A stretch of 64,000 nucleotides of DNA from assembly GCF_021018895.1 (NCBI RefSeq), contig NC_079386.1:14659552-14723551 (forward strand). Reading direction: 5' to 3'. Of this stretch, positions 49,101-62,699 are shown one piece after another. This DNA comes from Seriola aureovittata. Its lineage: Eukaryota; Chordata; Actinopteri; Carangiformes; Carangidae. The notes beneath the pieces are model-generated. The model made no database searches and was not told the origin of the DNA. It was given only the letters and a program-made list of their open reading frames with translations. The translations under genes and the position numbers were made by a program. Position 1 is the stretch's first letter, and each line of letters opens with the position of its first letter.

Positions 49101-50454
49101 TTTTATGAACTTTTACACCTTAATATACTATAAAAAAAATTTTGACGTTTTATGCCATACTATACTACGATGGTTTTTGGCATTTTTATGCCTTATTTAA
49201 CTCTGTCGTTGTATGCCTTACCATACTATGACGTTTTTATGACCTTTTATGCCTTAATATAATATGATGTTTTTTTTACGTTTTATGCCATACTATACTA
49301 TGACATTTTTTGACATTTTTATGCCATACTATACTACGATGTTTTTGGCATTTTTATGCCTTATTTAACTCTGTCATTGTATGCCTTACCATACTATGAC
49401 GTTTTTATGACCTTTTATGCCTTAATATAATATGATGTTTTTTTTACGTTTTATGCCATACTATACTATGACATTTTTTGACCTTTTTGTGCCATACCAT
49501 ACTTTGACATTTTATGGTATTTTTATGCCTTACTATACTATTTAATTTCATTCCTTACCATATTATGATGTTTTTATGAACTTTTACACCTTAATATACC
49601 CTAAAATTTTTTTGACGTTTTATGCCATACTATACTATGACATTTTTTGACATTTTTGTGCCATACTATACTACGATGGTTTTTGGCATTTTTATGCCTT
49701 ATTTAACTCTGTCGTTGTATGCCTTACCATACTATGACGTTTTCATGACCTTTTACGCCTTAATATACTATAAAAGATTTTTGACGTTTTATGCCATATT
49801 ATACTATGACATTTTTTGACATTTTTGTGCCATACCATACTTTGACATTTTTTGGCATTTTTATGCCTTACTTTACTATGTAATTTCATTCCTTTGCATA
49901 GTATGGCGTTTTTGTGACCTTTTATGCCTTAATATACTATGAATCTTTTTTTGACATTTTTATGCCATACTATACTATGACATTTTTTGACATTTTTGTG
50001 CCATACTATACTATGACATTTTATGGCATTTTTATGCCTGACTACACTTTGTTATATTATGCCTTACCATACTATGACGTTTTTATGAACTTTTACACCT
50101 TAATATACTATAAAAGATTTTTGACATTTTATGCCATACTATACTATGACATTTTTTTACATTTTTGTGCCATATCATACTTTGACATTTTATGGCATTT
50201 TTATGCCTTAGTATACTATTTAATTTCATTCCTTACCATATTATGATGTTTTTATGAACTTTTACAACTTAATATACCATAAAATTTTTTTGACGTTTTA
50301 TGCCATACTATACTATGATATTTTTTGACATTTTTGTGCCATACCATACTTTGACATTTTATGGCATTTTTATGCCTTACTTTACTATGTAATTTCATTC
50401 CTTTGCATAGTATGACGTTTTTGTGACCTTTTATACCTTAATATACTATGAATC

Positions 50455-50663
50455 AGGTGTGTCGTATAGCTCAGTTGGTTGAGCATCCGCCCCATGTACA
50501 GAGGTTGAGATCCTTGCTGCAGTTGGCCCCGGTTCGAATCCCGCATCGGACAAGCCCTTTCCTGCATGTCATTCCCCCTCTCTCTGCCTCCCCATTTCTT
50601 GTCTCTCTCCACTGCTCTATCAATAAAGGCACAAAAAGCCCCAAAAAATACATTAAAAAAAAT
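50455..50663 (+). mobile_element. tRNA-derived SINE, copy 1
   Basis: The SINE has a tRNA-like head with A box tagctcagttgg (50467-50478) and B box ggttcgaatcc (50531-50541). A body with tcctgcatgtcattccccct and a CT-rich stretch follows, and the tail ends aataaaggcacaaaaagccc plus A-rich sequence. Target-site duplications flank it: atatactatgaatc (50441-50454) and atatactgtgaatc (50664-50677), both made of satellite sequence. The family is widespread in percomorph fish; I do not assign its name. Confidence 0.9.
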
Positions 50664-53115
50664 ATATACTGTGAATCTTTTTTTGGACATTTTTATGCCA
50701 TGCTATACTATGACATTTTTTGACATTTTTGTGCTATACTATACCATGACATTTTATGGTATTTTTATGCCTTACTATACTATTTAATTTCATTCATTAC
50801 CAAACTATGATGTTTTTATGAACTTTTACACCTTAATATACTATAAAAAAAATGTTGACGTTTTATGCCATACTATACTATGACATTTTTTGACATTTTT
50901 ATGCCATACTATACTACGATGGTTTTTGGCATTTTTATGCCTTATTTAACTCTGTCATTGTATGCCTTACCATACTATGATGTTTTTATGACCTTTTATG
51001 CCTTAATATAATATGATGTTTTTTTTACGTTTTATGCCATACTATACTATGACATTTTTTGACATTTTTATGCCATACTATACTACGATGGTTTTTGGCA
51101 TTTTTATGCCTTATTTAACTTTGTCATTGTATGCCTTACCATACTATGACGTTTTTATGACCTTTTATGCCTTAATATACTATAAAAGATTTTTGACGTT
51201 TTATGCCATACTATACTATGACATTTTTTGACATTTTTGTGCCATACTATAGTATGACATTTTATGGCATTTTTATGCCTGACTACACTTTGTTATATCA
51301 TGCCTTACCATATTATGATGTTTTTATGACCTTTTATACCTTAATATAATATGATGGTTTTTTTACGTTTTATGCCATACTATACTATGACATTTTTTTG
51401 ACATTTTTGTGCCATACCATACTTTGACATTTTATGGTATTTTTATGCCTTACTTAATTTCATTCCTTACCATATTATGATGTTTTTATGAACTTTTACA
51501 CCTTAATATACCCTAAAATTTTTTTGACGTTTTATGCCATACTATACTATGACATTTTTTGACATTTTTGTGCTATACTATACCATGACATTTTATGGTA
51601 TTTTTATGCCTTACTATACTATTTAATTTCATTCATTACCAAACTATGATGTTTTTATGAACTTTTACACCTTAATATAATATAAAAAAAATTTTGACGT
51701 TTTATGCCATACTATACTATGACATTTTTTGACATTTTTATGCCATACTATACTACGATGGTTTTTGGCCTTTTTATGCCTTATTTAACTCTGTCATTGT
51801 ATGCCTTACCATACTATGACGTTTTTATGACCTTTTATGCCTTAATATAATATGATGTTTTATTTACGTTTTATGCCATACTATACTATGACATTTTTTG
51901 ACATTTTTATGCCATACTATAATATGATGTTTTTTTTTACGTTTTATGCCATACTATACTATGACATTTTTTGACATTTTTATGCCATACTATACTACGA
52001 TGGTTTTGGGCATTTTTATGCCTTATTTAACTCTGTCATTGTATGCCTTACCATACTATGACGTTTTTATGACCTTTTATGCCTTAATATAATATGATGT
52101 TTTTTTTACGTTTTATGCCATACTATACTATGACATTTTTTGACCTTTTTGTGCCATACCATACTTTGACATTTTATGGTATTTTTATGCCTTACTATAC
52201 TATTTAATTTCATTCCTTACCATATTATGATGTTTTTATGAACTTTTACACCTTAATATACCCTAAAATTTTTTTGACGTTTTATGCCATACTATACTAT
52301 GACATTTTTTGACATTTTTGTGCCATACTATACTACGATGGTTTTTGGCATTTTTATGCCTTATTTAACTCTGTCGTTGTATGCCTTACCATACTATGAC
52401 GTTTTCATGACCTTTTACGCCTTAATATACTATAAAAGATTTTTGACGTTTTATGCCATATTATACTATGACATTTTTTGACATTTTTGTGCCATACCAT
52501 ACTTTGACATTTTATGGCATTTTTATGCCTTACTTTACTATGTAATTTCATTCCTTTGCATAGTATGGCGTTTTTGTGACCTTTTATGCCTTAATATACT
52601 ATGAATTTTTTTTTGACATTTTTATGCCATACTATACTATGACATTTTTTGATATTTTTGTGCCATACTATACTATGACATTTTATGGCATTTTTATGCC
52701 TGACTACACTTTGTTATATTATGCCTTACCATACTATGACGTTTTTATGAACTTTTACACCTTAATATACTATAAAAGATTTTTGACATTTTATGCCATA
52801 CTATACTATGACATTTTTTGACATTTTTGTGCCATATCATACTTTGACATTTTATGGCATTTTTATGCCTTAGTATACTATTAATTTCATTCCTTACCAT
52901 ATTATGATGTTTTTATGAACTTTTACAACTTAATATACCATAAAAATTTTTTTACGTTTTATGCCATACTATACTATGATATTTTTTGACATTTTTGTGC
53001 CATACCATACTTTGACATTTTATGGCATTTTTATGCCTTACTTTACTATGTAATTTCATTCCTTTGCATAGTATGACGTTTTTGTGACCTTTTATACCTT
53101 AATATACTATGAATC

Positions 53116-53323
53116 AGGTGTGTAGTATAGCTCAGTTGCTTGAGCATCCGCCCCATGTACAGAGGCTGAGATCCTTGCTGCAGTTGGCCCCGGTTCGAAT
53201 CCCGCATCGGGCAAGCCCTTTCCTGCATGTCATTCCCCCTCTCTCTGTCTCCCCATTTCTTGTCTCTCTCCACTGCTCTATCAATAAAGGCACAAAAAGC
53301 CCAAAAAAATACATTAAAAAAAT
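53116..53323 (+). mobile_element. tRNA-derived SINE, copy 2
   Basis: This is nearly identical to the SINE at 50455-50663 and carries the same flanking target-site duplications (53102-53115 and 53324-53337). It arose by duplication of the surrounding satellite, not by a second insertion. A box is 53128-53139 (last base changed) and B box is 53192-53202. Confidence 0.9.
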
Positions 53324-56300
53324 ATATACTGTGAATCTTTTTTTGGACATTTTTATGCCATACTATACCATGACATTTTATGGTATTTTTATGCCTTACT
53401 ATACTATTTAATTTCATTCATTACCAAACTATGATGTTTTTATGAACTTTTACACCTTAATATACTATAAAAAAAATTTTGACGTTTTATGCCATACTAT
53501 ACTATGACATTTTTTGACATTTTTATGCCATACTATACTACGATGGTTTTTGGCATTTTTATGCCTTATTTAACTCTGTCATTGTATGCCTTACCATACT
53601 ATGACGTTTTTATGACCTTTTATGCCTTAATATAATATGATGTTTTTTTTACGTTTTATGCCATACTATACTATGACATTTTTTGACATTTTTATGCCAT
53701 ACTATACTACGATGGTTTTTGGCATTTTTATGCCTTATTTAACTCTGTCATTGTATGCCTTACCATACTATGACGTTTTTATGACCTTTTATGCCTTAAT
53801 ATACTATAAAAGATTTTTGACGTTTTATGCCATACTATACTATGACATTTTTTGACCTTTTTGTGCCATACCATACTTTGACATTTTATGGTATTTTTAT
53901 GCCTTACTATACTATTTAATTTCATTCCTTACCATATTATGATGTTTTTATGAACTTTTACACCTTAATATACCATAAAAATTTTTTGACATTTTATGCC
54001 ATACTATACTATGACATTTTTTGACATTTTTGTGCGATACTATAGTATGACATTTTATGGCATTTTTATGCCTGACTACTCTTTGTTATATTATGCCTTA
54101 CCATACTAAGATGTTTTTATGACCTTTTATACCTTAATATAATATGATGGTTTTTTTACGTTTTATGCCATACTATACTATGACATTTTTTGACATTTTT
54201 GTGCCATACCATACTTTGACATTTTATGGTATTTTTATGCCTTACTATACTATGTAATTTAATTCCTTACCATATTATGATGTTTTTATGAACTTTTACA
54301 CCTTAATATACCATAAAAAAAATTTTGACGTTTTATGCCATACTATACTATGACATTTTTTGACATTTTTGTGCCATACTATACTACGATGGTTTTTTTC
54401 ATTTTTATGCCTTATTTAACTCTGTCGTTGTATGCCTTACCATATTATGATGTTTTTATGACCTTTTACACCTTAATATACTATAAAAAAATTTTGACGT
54501 TTTATGCCATACTATACTATGACATTTTTTGACATTTTTGTGCCATACTATACTATGATATTTTATGGCATTTTTATGCCTGACTACACTTTGTTATATT
54601 ATGCCTTACCATACTATGACGTTTTTATGAACTTTTACACCTTAATATACCATAACATTTTTTTGACGTTTTATGCCATACTATACTATGACATTTTTTG
54701 ACATTTTTGTGCCATACTATACTACGATGATTTTTGGCATTTTTATGCCTTATTTAATTCTGTCGTTGTATGCCTTACCATATTATGATGTTTTTATGAC
54801 CTTTTACACCTTAATATACTATAAAAGATTTTTGACGTTTTATGCTATACTATACTATGACATTTTTTGACATTTTTGTGCCATACCATACTTTGACATT
54901 TTATGGCATTTTTATGCCTTACTTTACTATGTAATTTCATTCCTTTGCATAGTATGGCGTTTTTGTGACCTTTTATGCCTTAATATACTATGAATCTTTT
55001 ATTGACATTTTTATGCCATACTATACTATGACATTTTTTGACATTTTTGTGCCATACCATACTTTGACATTTTATGGTATTTTTATGCCTTACTATACTA
55101 TTTAATTTCATTCATTACCAAACTATGATGTTTTTATGAACTTTTACACCTTAATATAATATTAAAAAAATTTTGACGTTTTATGTCATACTATACTATG
55201 ACATTTTTTGACATTTTTATGCCATACTATACTACGATGGTTTTTGGCCTTTTTATGCCTTATTTAACTCTGTCATTGTATGCCTTACCATACTATGACG
55301 TTTTTATGACCTTTTATGCCTTAATATAATATGATGTTTTTTTTACGTTTTATGCCATACTATACTATGACATTTTTTGACATTTTTATGCCATACTATA
55401 CTACGATGGTTTTTGGCATTTTTATGCCTTATTTAACTCTGTCATTGTATGCCTTACCATACTATGACGTTTTTATGACCTTTTTGTGCCATACCATACT
55501 TTGACATTTTATGGTATTTTTATGCCTTACTATACTATTTAATTTCATTCCTTACCATATTATGATGTTTTTATGAACTTTTACACCTTAATATACCATA
55601 AAAAGTTTTTGACGTTTTATGCCATACTATACTATGACATTTTTTGACATTTTTGTGCCATACTATACTACGATGGTTTTTGGCATTTTTATGCCTTATT
55701 TAACTCTATCGTTGTATGCCTTACCATATTATGATGTTTTTATGACCTTTTACACCTTAATATACTATAAAAAAAATTTGACGTTTTATGCCATACTATA
55801 CTATGACATTTTTTGACATTTTTGTGCCATACTATAGTATGACATTTTATGGCATTTTTATGCCTGACTACACTTTGTTATATTATGCCTTACCAAACTA
55901 AGATGTTTTTATGACCTTTTATGCCTTAATATAATATGATGGTTTTTTTACGTTTTATGCCATACTATACTATGACTTTTTTTGACATTTTTGTGCCATA
56001 CCATACTTTGACATTTTATGGTATTTTTATGCCTTACTATACTATGTAATTTAATTCCTTACCATATTATGATGTTTTTATGAACTTTTACACCTTAATA
56101 TACCATAAAATTTTTTTGACGTTTTATGCCATACTATACTATGACATTTTTTGACATTTTTGTGCCATACTATACTACGATGTTTTTTTTCATTTTTATG
56201 CCTTATTTAACTCTGTCGTTGTATGCCTTACCATATTATGATGTTTTTATGACCTTTTACACCTTAATATACTATAAAAAAATTTTGACGTTTTATGCCA

Positions 56301-57720
56301 TACTATACTATGACATTTTTTGACATTTTTGTGCCATACTATACTATGATATTTTATGGCATTTTTATGCCTGACTACACTTTGTTATATTATGCCTTAC
56401 CATACTATGACGTTTTTATGAACTTTTACACCTTAATATACCATAAAATTTTTTTGACGTTTTATGCCATACTATACTATGACATTTTTTGACATTTTTG
56501 TGCCATACTATACTACGATGTTTTTTTTCATTTTTATGCCTTATTTAACTCTGTCGTTGTATGCCTTACCATATTATGATGTTTTTATGACCTTTTACAC
56601 CTTAATATACTATAAAAAAATTTTGACGTTTTATGCCATACTATACTATGACATTTTTTGACATTTTTGTGCCATACTATACTATGATATTTTATGGCAT
56701 TTTTATGCCTGACTACACTTTGTTATATTATGCCTTACCATACTATGACGTTTTTATGAACTTTTACACCTTAATATACCATAAAATTTTTTTGACGTTT
56801 TATGCCATACTATACTATGACATTTTTTGACATTTTTGTGCCATACTATACTACGATGGTTTTTGGCATTTTTATGCCTTATTTAACTCTGTCATTGTAT
56901 GCCTTACCATACTATGGCGTTTTTATGACCTTTTATGCCTTAATATAATATGATGTTTTTTTGACGTTTTATGCCATACTATACTATGACATTTTTTGAC
57001 ATTTTTGTGCCATACTATACTATGACATTTTATGGCATTTTTATGCCTGACTAGACTTAGTTATATTATTCCTTACCATACTATGATGTTTTAATGACAT
57101 TTTACACCTCAATATACTATAATTTTTTCCTGACGTTTTATGCCATACTATAACTATGACATTTTTTGACATTTTTATGTCTTGCTATAATATGTAATTT
57201 CATTCCTTACCATAGTATGGCGCTTTTGTGAACTTTTGTGCCTTAAAATACTACAGTGTTTTTTTTTACGTTTTATGCCATACTACACTATGATGGTTTT
57301 TGGCGTTTTTATTCCTTATTTTACTCTGTCATTGTATGCCTTACCATACTATGGCGTTTTTGTGACCTTTTACACCTTAATATACTATAATTTCTTTTTG
57401 ACGTTTTATGCCATCCAATACTATTACATTTTTTGACATTTTTATGCCTGACTATACTATGTAATTTCATTCCTTACCATAGTATGGCGTTTTTGTGAAC
57501 TTTTATGCCTTAATGATGATGATATTTTTTTGACGTTTTATGCCATACTATACTATGACATTTTTGTGCCATACTATAGTATGACTTTTTTGACATTTTC
57601 ATGCCTTACCTTACTATGATGCTTTTTACAACCTATTATGCCTTAAAACACTATGACGTTTTTTAATGTTTTATGACTCATTATAAAATGTCATTTTATG
57701 CCTTACATTACTATGACATA

Positions 57721-58765
57721 TGAGGGACATTCTTAAGTTCTGACTTCAGCAGACAGAGAATGCAAAGACACTGTATGAAATCCTGACAGGGATGAAGCAT
57801 CAGAGGCCTTTAATTTCTGAACTTGAGGGATCTGGTTGAGGAGCCAAAGCTGAGCATTATCTATGAACTCACTTAGAAATGCCAAGCCAAGTCACTGAGA
57901 TGACAAACAGCGAGTTTCATAGAAAATGTTATTTAAACACTGTAAGTCCGGTTGTATGTATTGAGACAAATATAATTTTTTTTTTTCATGCACTAAGAAA
58001 AAAGCTGAGCCAAATTTAAGCATCACAGCTAGACCGATAAACCAACCAGGCCAATACATTGGCTAACAGTTACTTATTGCAGATCTGTTTAGATGCCGAC
58101 TGATAAATGACAATAACTTGAAGCACAGAGATGCAAAGATGTGTTTGAGGTCATTTAGAAAGAGTACGGCCATCAGCACTGAAAAACTTCTTTTTCTAGA
58201 GTACAAAATCCCACTCAGTACATAACTTGGTCACTAAATGTTTTTTGTTGTTGGTTTTTTTTACATAGTTTGCATGTTTTTGGATAAACTGTGCAATAAT
58301 GTAATTAATGTTTATGGTTTCTCAAGCAAGGAAATAATAGAGTGAAAAATAAATAAGCATAAAAGTCATACCTGATAATTGCTTCACTGTAATCCACAGA
58401 GCTTCTGTAGTGGGCAGCAAACTATCCACAATGTATTAAGATTATATTTTTATTTCCAAGTACAAGTGTGTCATTTTTGTGACACGCTTGTCATTTACAA
58501 TAAAAGAACAAAAATGAGGCATTAATTATGACAAAGTCTTATGTTGGAAAAAACAGGAAGGGTTTTATTTTCCATGTCACAGAAGAATGTCAAATATACA
58601 GCACAGTAATTTCAATGCAAATTATCACCTTTAGCAGCAATTCCACAGAAGAATGCCAGGGAATAAATAAAATCTAACAGGTATTCCTTGCTAACGACGT
58701 GTAACCTTTGTGTCACGTGCAGTTTTTGGAAATTAGGAAGGTCAAACTTGAGAATGTCACAGCTG
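57721..58765. other. intergenic spacer and probable mrpl48 3' UTR
   Basis: No coding frame is recognised. On the minus strand an AATAAA lies at 58564-58569, about 200 bases after the mrpl48 stop, and is the best candidate for its poly(A) signal. The rest, from 57721, is unique AT-rich DNA next to the satellite edge. Confidence 0.5.
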
Positions 58766-61700
58766 TTATTGGTTTATCCGAGACATTAGCTCCTCCAGCT
58801 CCGGACGCGCCTTGAACCGCACTTTGTATTCAGCCTCGCTGTGCTGTGAGGAAAAGAGGGGAGAGATGGGGAGATTATTACTGAAATGTTACAAAACATT
58901 TTCATAAAATCCTTTTCCTGTTTTACTTTAAGGCTGCATATTATCATTAATTCTAAGAAAGTTTCAACAGAGTATTTACTGCACTAACACTGCTTGTGGT
59001 GAAATAGTATTTGGCTGATTTTAATGTCGACTTATGCTAGTTAAATTTCACTGAGGTTTTTAATATAAGGTTTTATGTTTATACACTATATGGCATTTTA
59101 CCCGATGCAGAAAAAAAATCTAAACGTGTGACAAAAAGTGAGAAAAAATTAAGTTTTCTACTTCGTGCTAACTCACCTCTTTCACAGAAAGTTGAACTCC
59201 CTCTGGTTGATTCTTTAAAAGAACATCCATGATGACAGGACACAGTAGTGTGTTCAGACTTCTCAACTAGACAAACAGATAGATAACATTGTTCAGAAGT
59301 CAGGTCTTTGTCACAGAAAACTAACAGAACATACACTGACTGAGTTAAAAAAGAGACATTAAACAGACAAACTAACAGTTTTACCTGGATGACTCGCTCG
59401 TGAGTCTTTAGGACAGCATCGGTGTACATCTTGGTGCCTTGCTCTTGCATTAGCATGACCTCTGTGGTCTTGGTTGGCAAAGCGTAGCTGCATGTGAAAA
59501 ACAGTAATAAACAAAAATTCAAGCATAAAAATTATGCATTATCTTCCATCTTCTACTGTACTGCAAAAACCTTCAGCAGGCATTTCACTGGATGATGTGT
59601 GTCCATGTAGTTTATCTTTTGACATCTGTAAACTTACTATTCTTGTTTACAGTTGGAAGAGTTTACTGACCTTAATCTGTCTATATATATATATATATAT
59701 ATATATGAAAAAAGGGCTATTTGCCCATATGATTTTCAGCTGATGGAGGTTTCAGGACTGAAATGTTGTGAATAAAATTAGTACAAATGATCGATAGAAT
59801 GGAATTTCTTGAATCCTTCATATACAGTAGTTGTGATCCAGCAGAGCAGGTTTGGGAATTTGGGCACGTAGTTAGTTTGTTTGTTAGTTTTTAATGCTGT
59901 GTCATGCCAAACATCGGGAATTACAAGACACTATTTTTATATTATCCGTACACTTTACACTGCTACAAGCCGACAGTTTATCTTCAAGGCTTTCTCCATG
60001 TAACTGGTTATATTGAATGTTTCATAAGGGAACAACAACTAAATAAAGTTTAGTTTTTATCTTACTAAAAAGAAGTTAAAAAGAAAAAAGACAACAGAAT
60101 GATCTCTCTACACACCATATTCACATTTTATCATCTTAAATGCAGCCCACCCACCCAATCATCAGCCCTGTTCTTTATTCTGACCTACCATGAATTCTCA
60201 GGACAGATGAATGTTATTAAAAAAAATGTCTGACTAAACCAATAGTTGTTGAACAGTGTGCCACACATATTTTGACCAAAAGCCACTGGTTTAAAAAAAA
60301 TCAGAGACCTGTCTGTGGTGTCTTTCTAAATATACTCACCACAATGCCACTTTGATGTCGAAGTGGTTGCAGAGTTTGTGGATGTACTGGATGTAGTGCT
60401 CCACCAACGTCATGTCGTAACCCGACACCTGCACATTCAGGGTCCCGTACGCTGTGTCCGTCGCTTCAAAGATTGGGTTAATCTGACGCTTGCCTTTCTT
60501 TTTCCTTTGCTGAAAACAAAACAAATAAACACGAAACACGTTATGACATCCACGTACAATGTTATTAAAACCAATGACTTTATACCTTTTGTCCAGATGA
60601 GAGGCTTGACTAATGGTAGACCCTTCAGTAACTAAAGTAGTCTCAAATCTTAAAAGTAGAAGGTTCAAGTGGGTACTTATTTGTTTTTGTTATCTATGGT
60701 TTTATTTTCCAGTTATTTATTATCTATGTTTTTACATGTTTTTAAGATTTGCAGCAGAAATAACTGATGTTTTATTCTAAAAATATAATCTATATTTCAG
60801 TCTTACCAAATTCTTTCTTAAAAGGTATCTCCAACTCCCAATCCCGTGGGTTGGCATGTTGTGAAATTGTCTGTCATTTGCAGAAGCTGTGCCTGGAGGG
60901 AACATTTGTCCATTTAAGTACATAGTCTGTCCACACATCCCACACATCTCAGTATTTGCAAGATAAATTTAACACGCATAAGTCTGTCTTTAATTCACAT
61001 GCAAAGGACATGTGCTTTATTCATACAAGTCTTTAATGACTTACCATATACAGGATGCTGGATGGACGGTGTGGCACTTTAAAGAAAACCAAAGAAGTAT
61101 TAGTCAAACAGTATTAGAAAGTGAGGATGCATACTGTTAATACATATACTGTATTCTTGCAATTGATTAGTTGATCAAAATTATTTTAACTGAAAATAAA
61201 CAACTGCTCATTGTGCATCTGCAGCGTTATTTTCAAGGCGTTTTTCCTTTTAAAATTGCTGAAATCTGGAATCTTAGTAGTTCATTAATTATGATAACAT
61301 TTTATTCAACAATTGTTTTTTTAAGTTAAAAACTGTGAAAAATAAAACCCTAAGTTGTAAATAAAATCTTTTTTTTTGTTTTAGATTTCAAAAGTACACC
61401 TGTAAACCTGAGATTCTTTATTTGTTGTTATGAAGTAGCATTATCACAGCCTTAAAATGTAGCCTTCAATTTAGGCCATCATACTATATGAGAATTAAAA
61501 AGTAAAGCAAAGACTTACCGGCATAATGTAAGGGCTTTATTTAACGCAAACACCTGCTGTGTGAAAGACACCTGCAACTGGATAAAACAGGATAAAATCA
61601 ACTGTCGTTTCTACAACATAGGTTTCTCAGTATTTTGGATTTAACAATAAAACACATTACTTGTTTTGATTACGGTCAAGCTAATCTGCCTGCAAATTAT

Positions 61701-62534
61701 ATGGTGCAACAATAATAGGTATGTTAAAACCAGATTACTAACACATTGCACGTATGAGGATGAAGTGAATTTTATTTTGAAATTTGCACATAGCTAAACT
61801 TAAGCTACCCCCATCACCGGATGTCGTCACACTGAACATTTCTAGGATTTGTACTATTTGGAAAATTAACCATCAGTTCTGGGAAACTGTGTTGAGCATT
61901 TTATTGCCATTTTCTAACATTTAATAGACCAAACAACTAATTGATTAATCAAGAACAAAACCGGCTTCAAGCTATATTGGCTTGCTGCTTATTCTTGTCT
62001 TAACATTATAATAAATTGAATGTTTTACGTTTTTTTGACACGTCAAACTAAACAATACATTAGATAACCTCAGCTTGGGCGACTGTTTCTGATGTTGTAT
62101 AGACCAAGCGTCAGTCGATTAATCGAGAAAATAATTAGTGATTGGCCAGCTAATTCATTTAAACCTCAAATGTAATAATTTCTGGATTGATAATAGGAAA
62201 GAAAAGAAAGCTAAAATAATCATTAACTAATTACGAATTCTGCTTATCTCTGTTTGTCTGATCTTTTGAGCGTTGTTTTCACAAACTGGTCATTTCAAGA
62301 CAGCACCTTGGGTTAGGAAAACTTCTGATCAAAAACATCATAAAATAAACTTCCGTTAGCTGCTGTTTAAAATCAAACTATAACACAGAGAGATAAAGCA
62401 GTACCAAGCTGACAAAGGCTAAAAATGACTTGAACTAAGAGTAACTAACCGCTGCAGTTTGACCTCTGTGAAAAAACAAACATTTAGCGGAGACAGAAAA
62501 ATAAAACCCTTACCTTACGAAAGACAGGGTTCAT
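58766..62534 (-). CDS. mrpl48: Mrpl48, mitochondrial large ribosomal subunit protein mL48
   Basis: Eight coding exons on the minus strand, in transcript order: 62514-62534, 61519-61577, 61045-61076, 60807-60892, 60340-60509, 59385-59487, 59177-59266 and 58766-58843. Every junction is GT/AG and in phase. The total is 639 nt for 212 aa, the length I recall for human MRPL48. Family knowledge: a component of the mitochondrial 39S large subunit with an S10-like fold. Seen: a basic, hydroxylated N-terminus (MNPVFRKLQVSFTQQVFALN) typical of a mitochondrial presequence; a THGIG motif; a Lys/Arg-rich linker (QRKKKGKRQ); then YGTLNV, GYDMTLVEHY and LCNHFDIKV; PTKTTEVMLMQEQGTKMYTD; THERVIQ; PEGVQLSVKEHSEAEYKVRF; and the end KARPELEELMSRINQ. 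The first coding exon is only 21 bp. The gene appears complete and unaltered. Confidence 0.97.
59681..59706. repeat. (TA)n microsatellite
   Basis: An uninterrupted TA run of about 26 bp lies in the mrpl48 intron between the exons at 59385-59487 and 60340-60509. It has no effect on the splice sites. Confidence 0.9.
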
Positions 62535-62645
62535 AGCTCAACGTCTGTCTGTCTGTATTTAACGAATAACACAGGCTGTCTGTGTGTTTCATTTACTTAT
62601 CCACATATAACAAGTAAAAATCAAAAACACATGCACTGACTGCTA

Positions 62646-62680
62646 CTGCTGCTGCTGCTGCTGCTGCTGACGCCGGAAGC
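62646..62680 (-). promoter_or_regulatory. mrpl48: mrpl48 5' region: CTG repeat and ETS/GABP-type site
   Basis: A (CTG)8 tract at 62646-62669 (CAG in the transcribed direction) is followed by ccggaagc at 62673-62680, a match to ETS/GABP (NRF-2) sites. Such sites are common in promoters of nuclear genes for mitochondrial proteins. It lies about 140 bp upstream of the start codon in the only CpG-rich patch near the gene. No TATA box is evident. Confidence 0.5.
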
Positions 62681-62699
62681 GTTCACAGGAAACCAGTGC

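Larger units (their letters stand above)
49300..54000 (+). repeat. higher-order duplication of about 2.66 kb inside the satellite, SINE-tagged
   Basis: Matching landmarks recur with an offset of 2661-2662 bp: 49446/52108, 49622/52284, 49914/52576 and the SINE at 50455/53116. Beyond the SINE the offset drops to about 2624 (51013/53637) because of indels. Unit limits are approximate because the satellite itself is repetitive. Confidence 0.85.
46115..57720 (+). repeat. AT-rich satellite array, monomer about 169 bp
   Basis: Tandem copies begin with atgccatactatactatgac. Where monomers follow each other cleanly (54335, 54504, 54673; 56126, 56295, 56464, 56633) the spacing is exactly 169 bp. Each monomer divides into five related subrepeats of about 36 bp starting tgcc or cacc; the third is shortened to about 25 bp. 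At 11.6 kb the block could hold nearly 70 monomers. Some stretches are irregular or use partial monomers. Because 169 is not a multiple of three, no long frame exists; the recurring 65-residue frames rich in MPYYTM and FDIF are by-products. The right edge (about 57500-57720) is degenerate. Confidence 0.97.

Noticed and set aside
50455..50541. tRNA gene with intact A and B boxes
   Set aside because: The acceptor and anticodon stems do not fold as a functional tRNA, and the sequence continues into a SINE body and tail with target-site duplications. The same holds for 53116-53202.
50385..50723. Frames of about 100 residues on both strands around the SINEs (also 53046-53417)
   Set aside because: They are SINE and satellite sequence read through. 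Their duplication follows the 2.66-kb block.
46148..57436. Many 60-110 residue frames rich in MPYYTM, FDIF and YALPYYD, spaced by 169 bp or multiples
   Set aside because: They are the satellite read in one frame. The 169-bp period shifts frame each monomer, composition is extreme, and there is no splice or start context.
46115..57720. Regular repeats that might suggest a CRISPR-like array
   Set aside because: This is a eukaryotic genome; there are no unique spacers, and the whole monomer is repeated with internal subrepeats.
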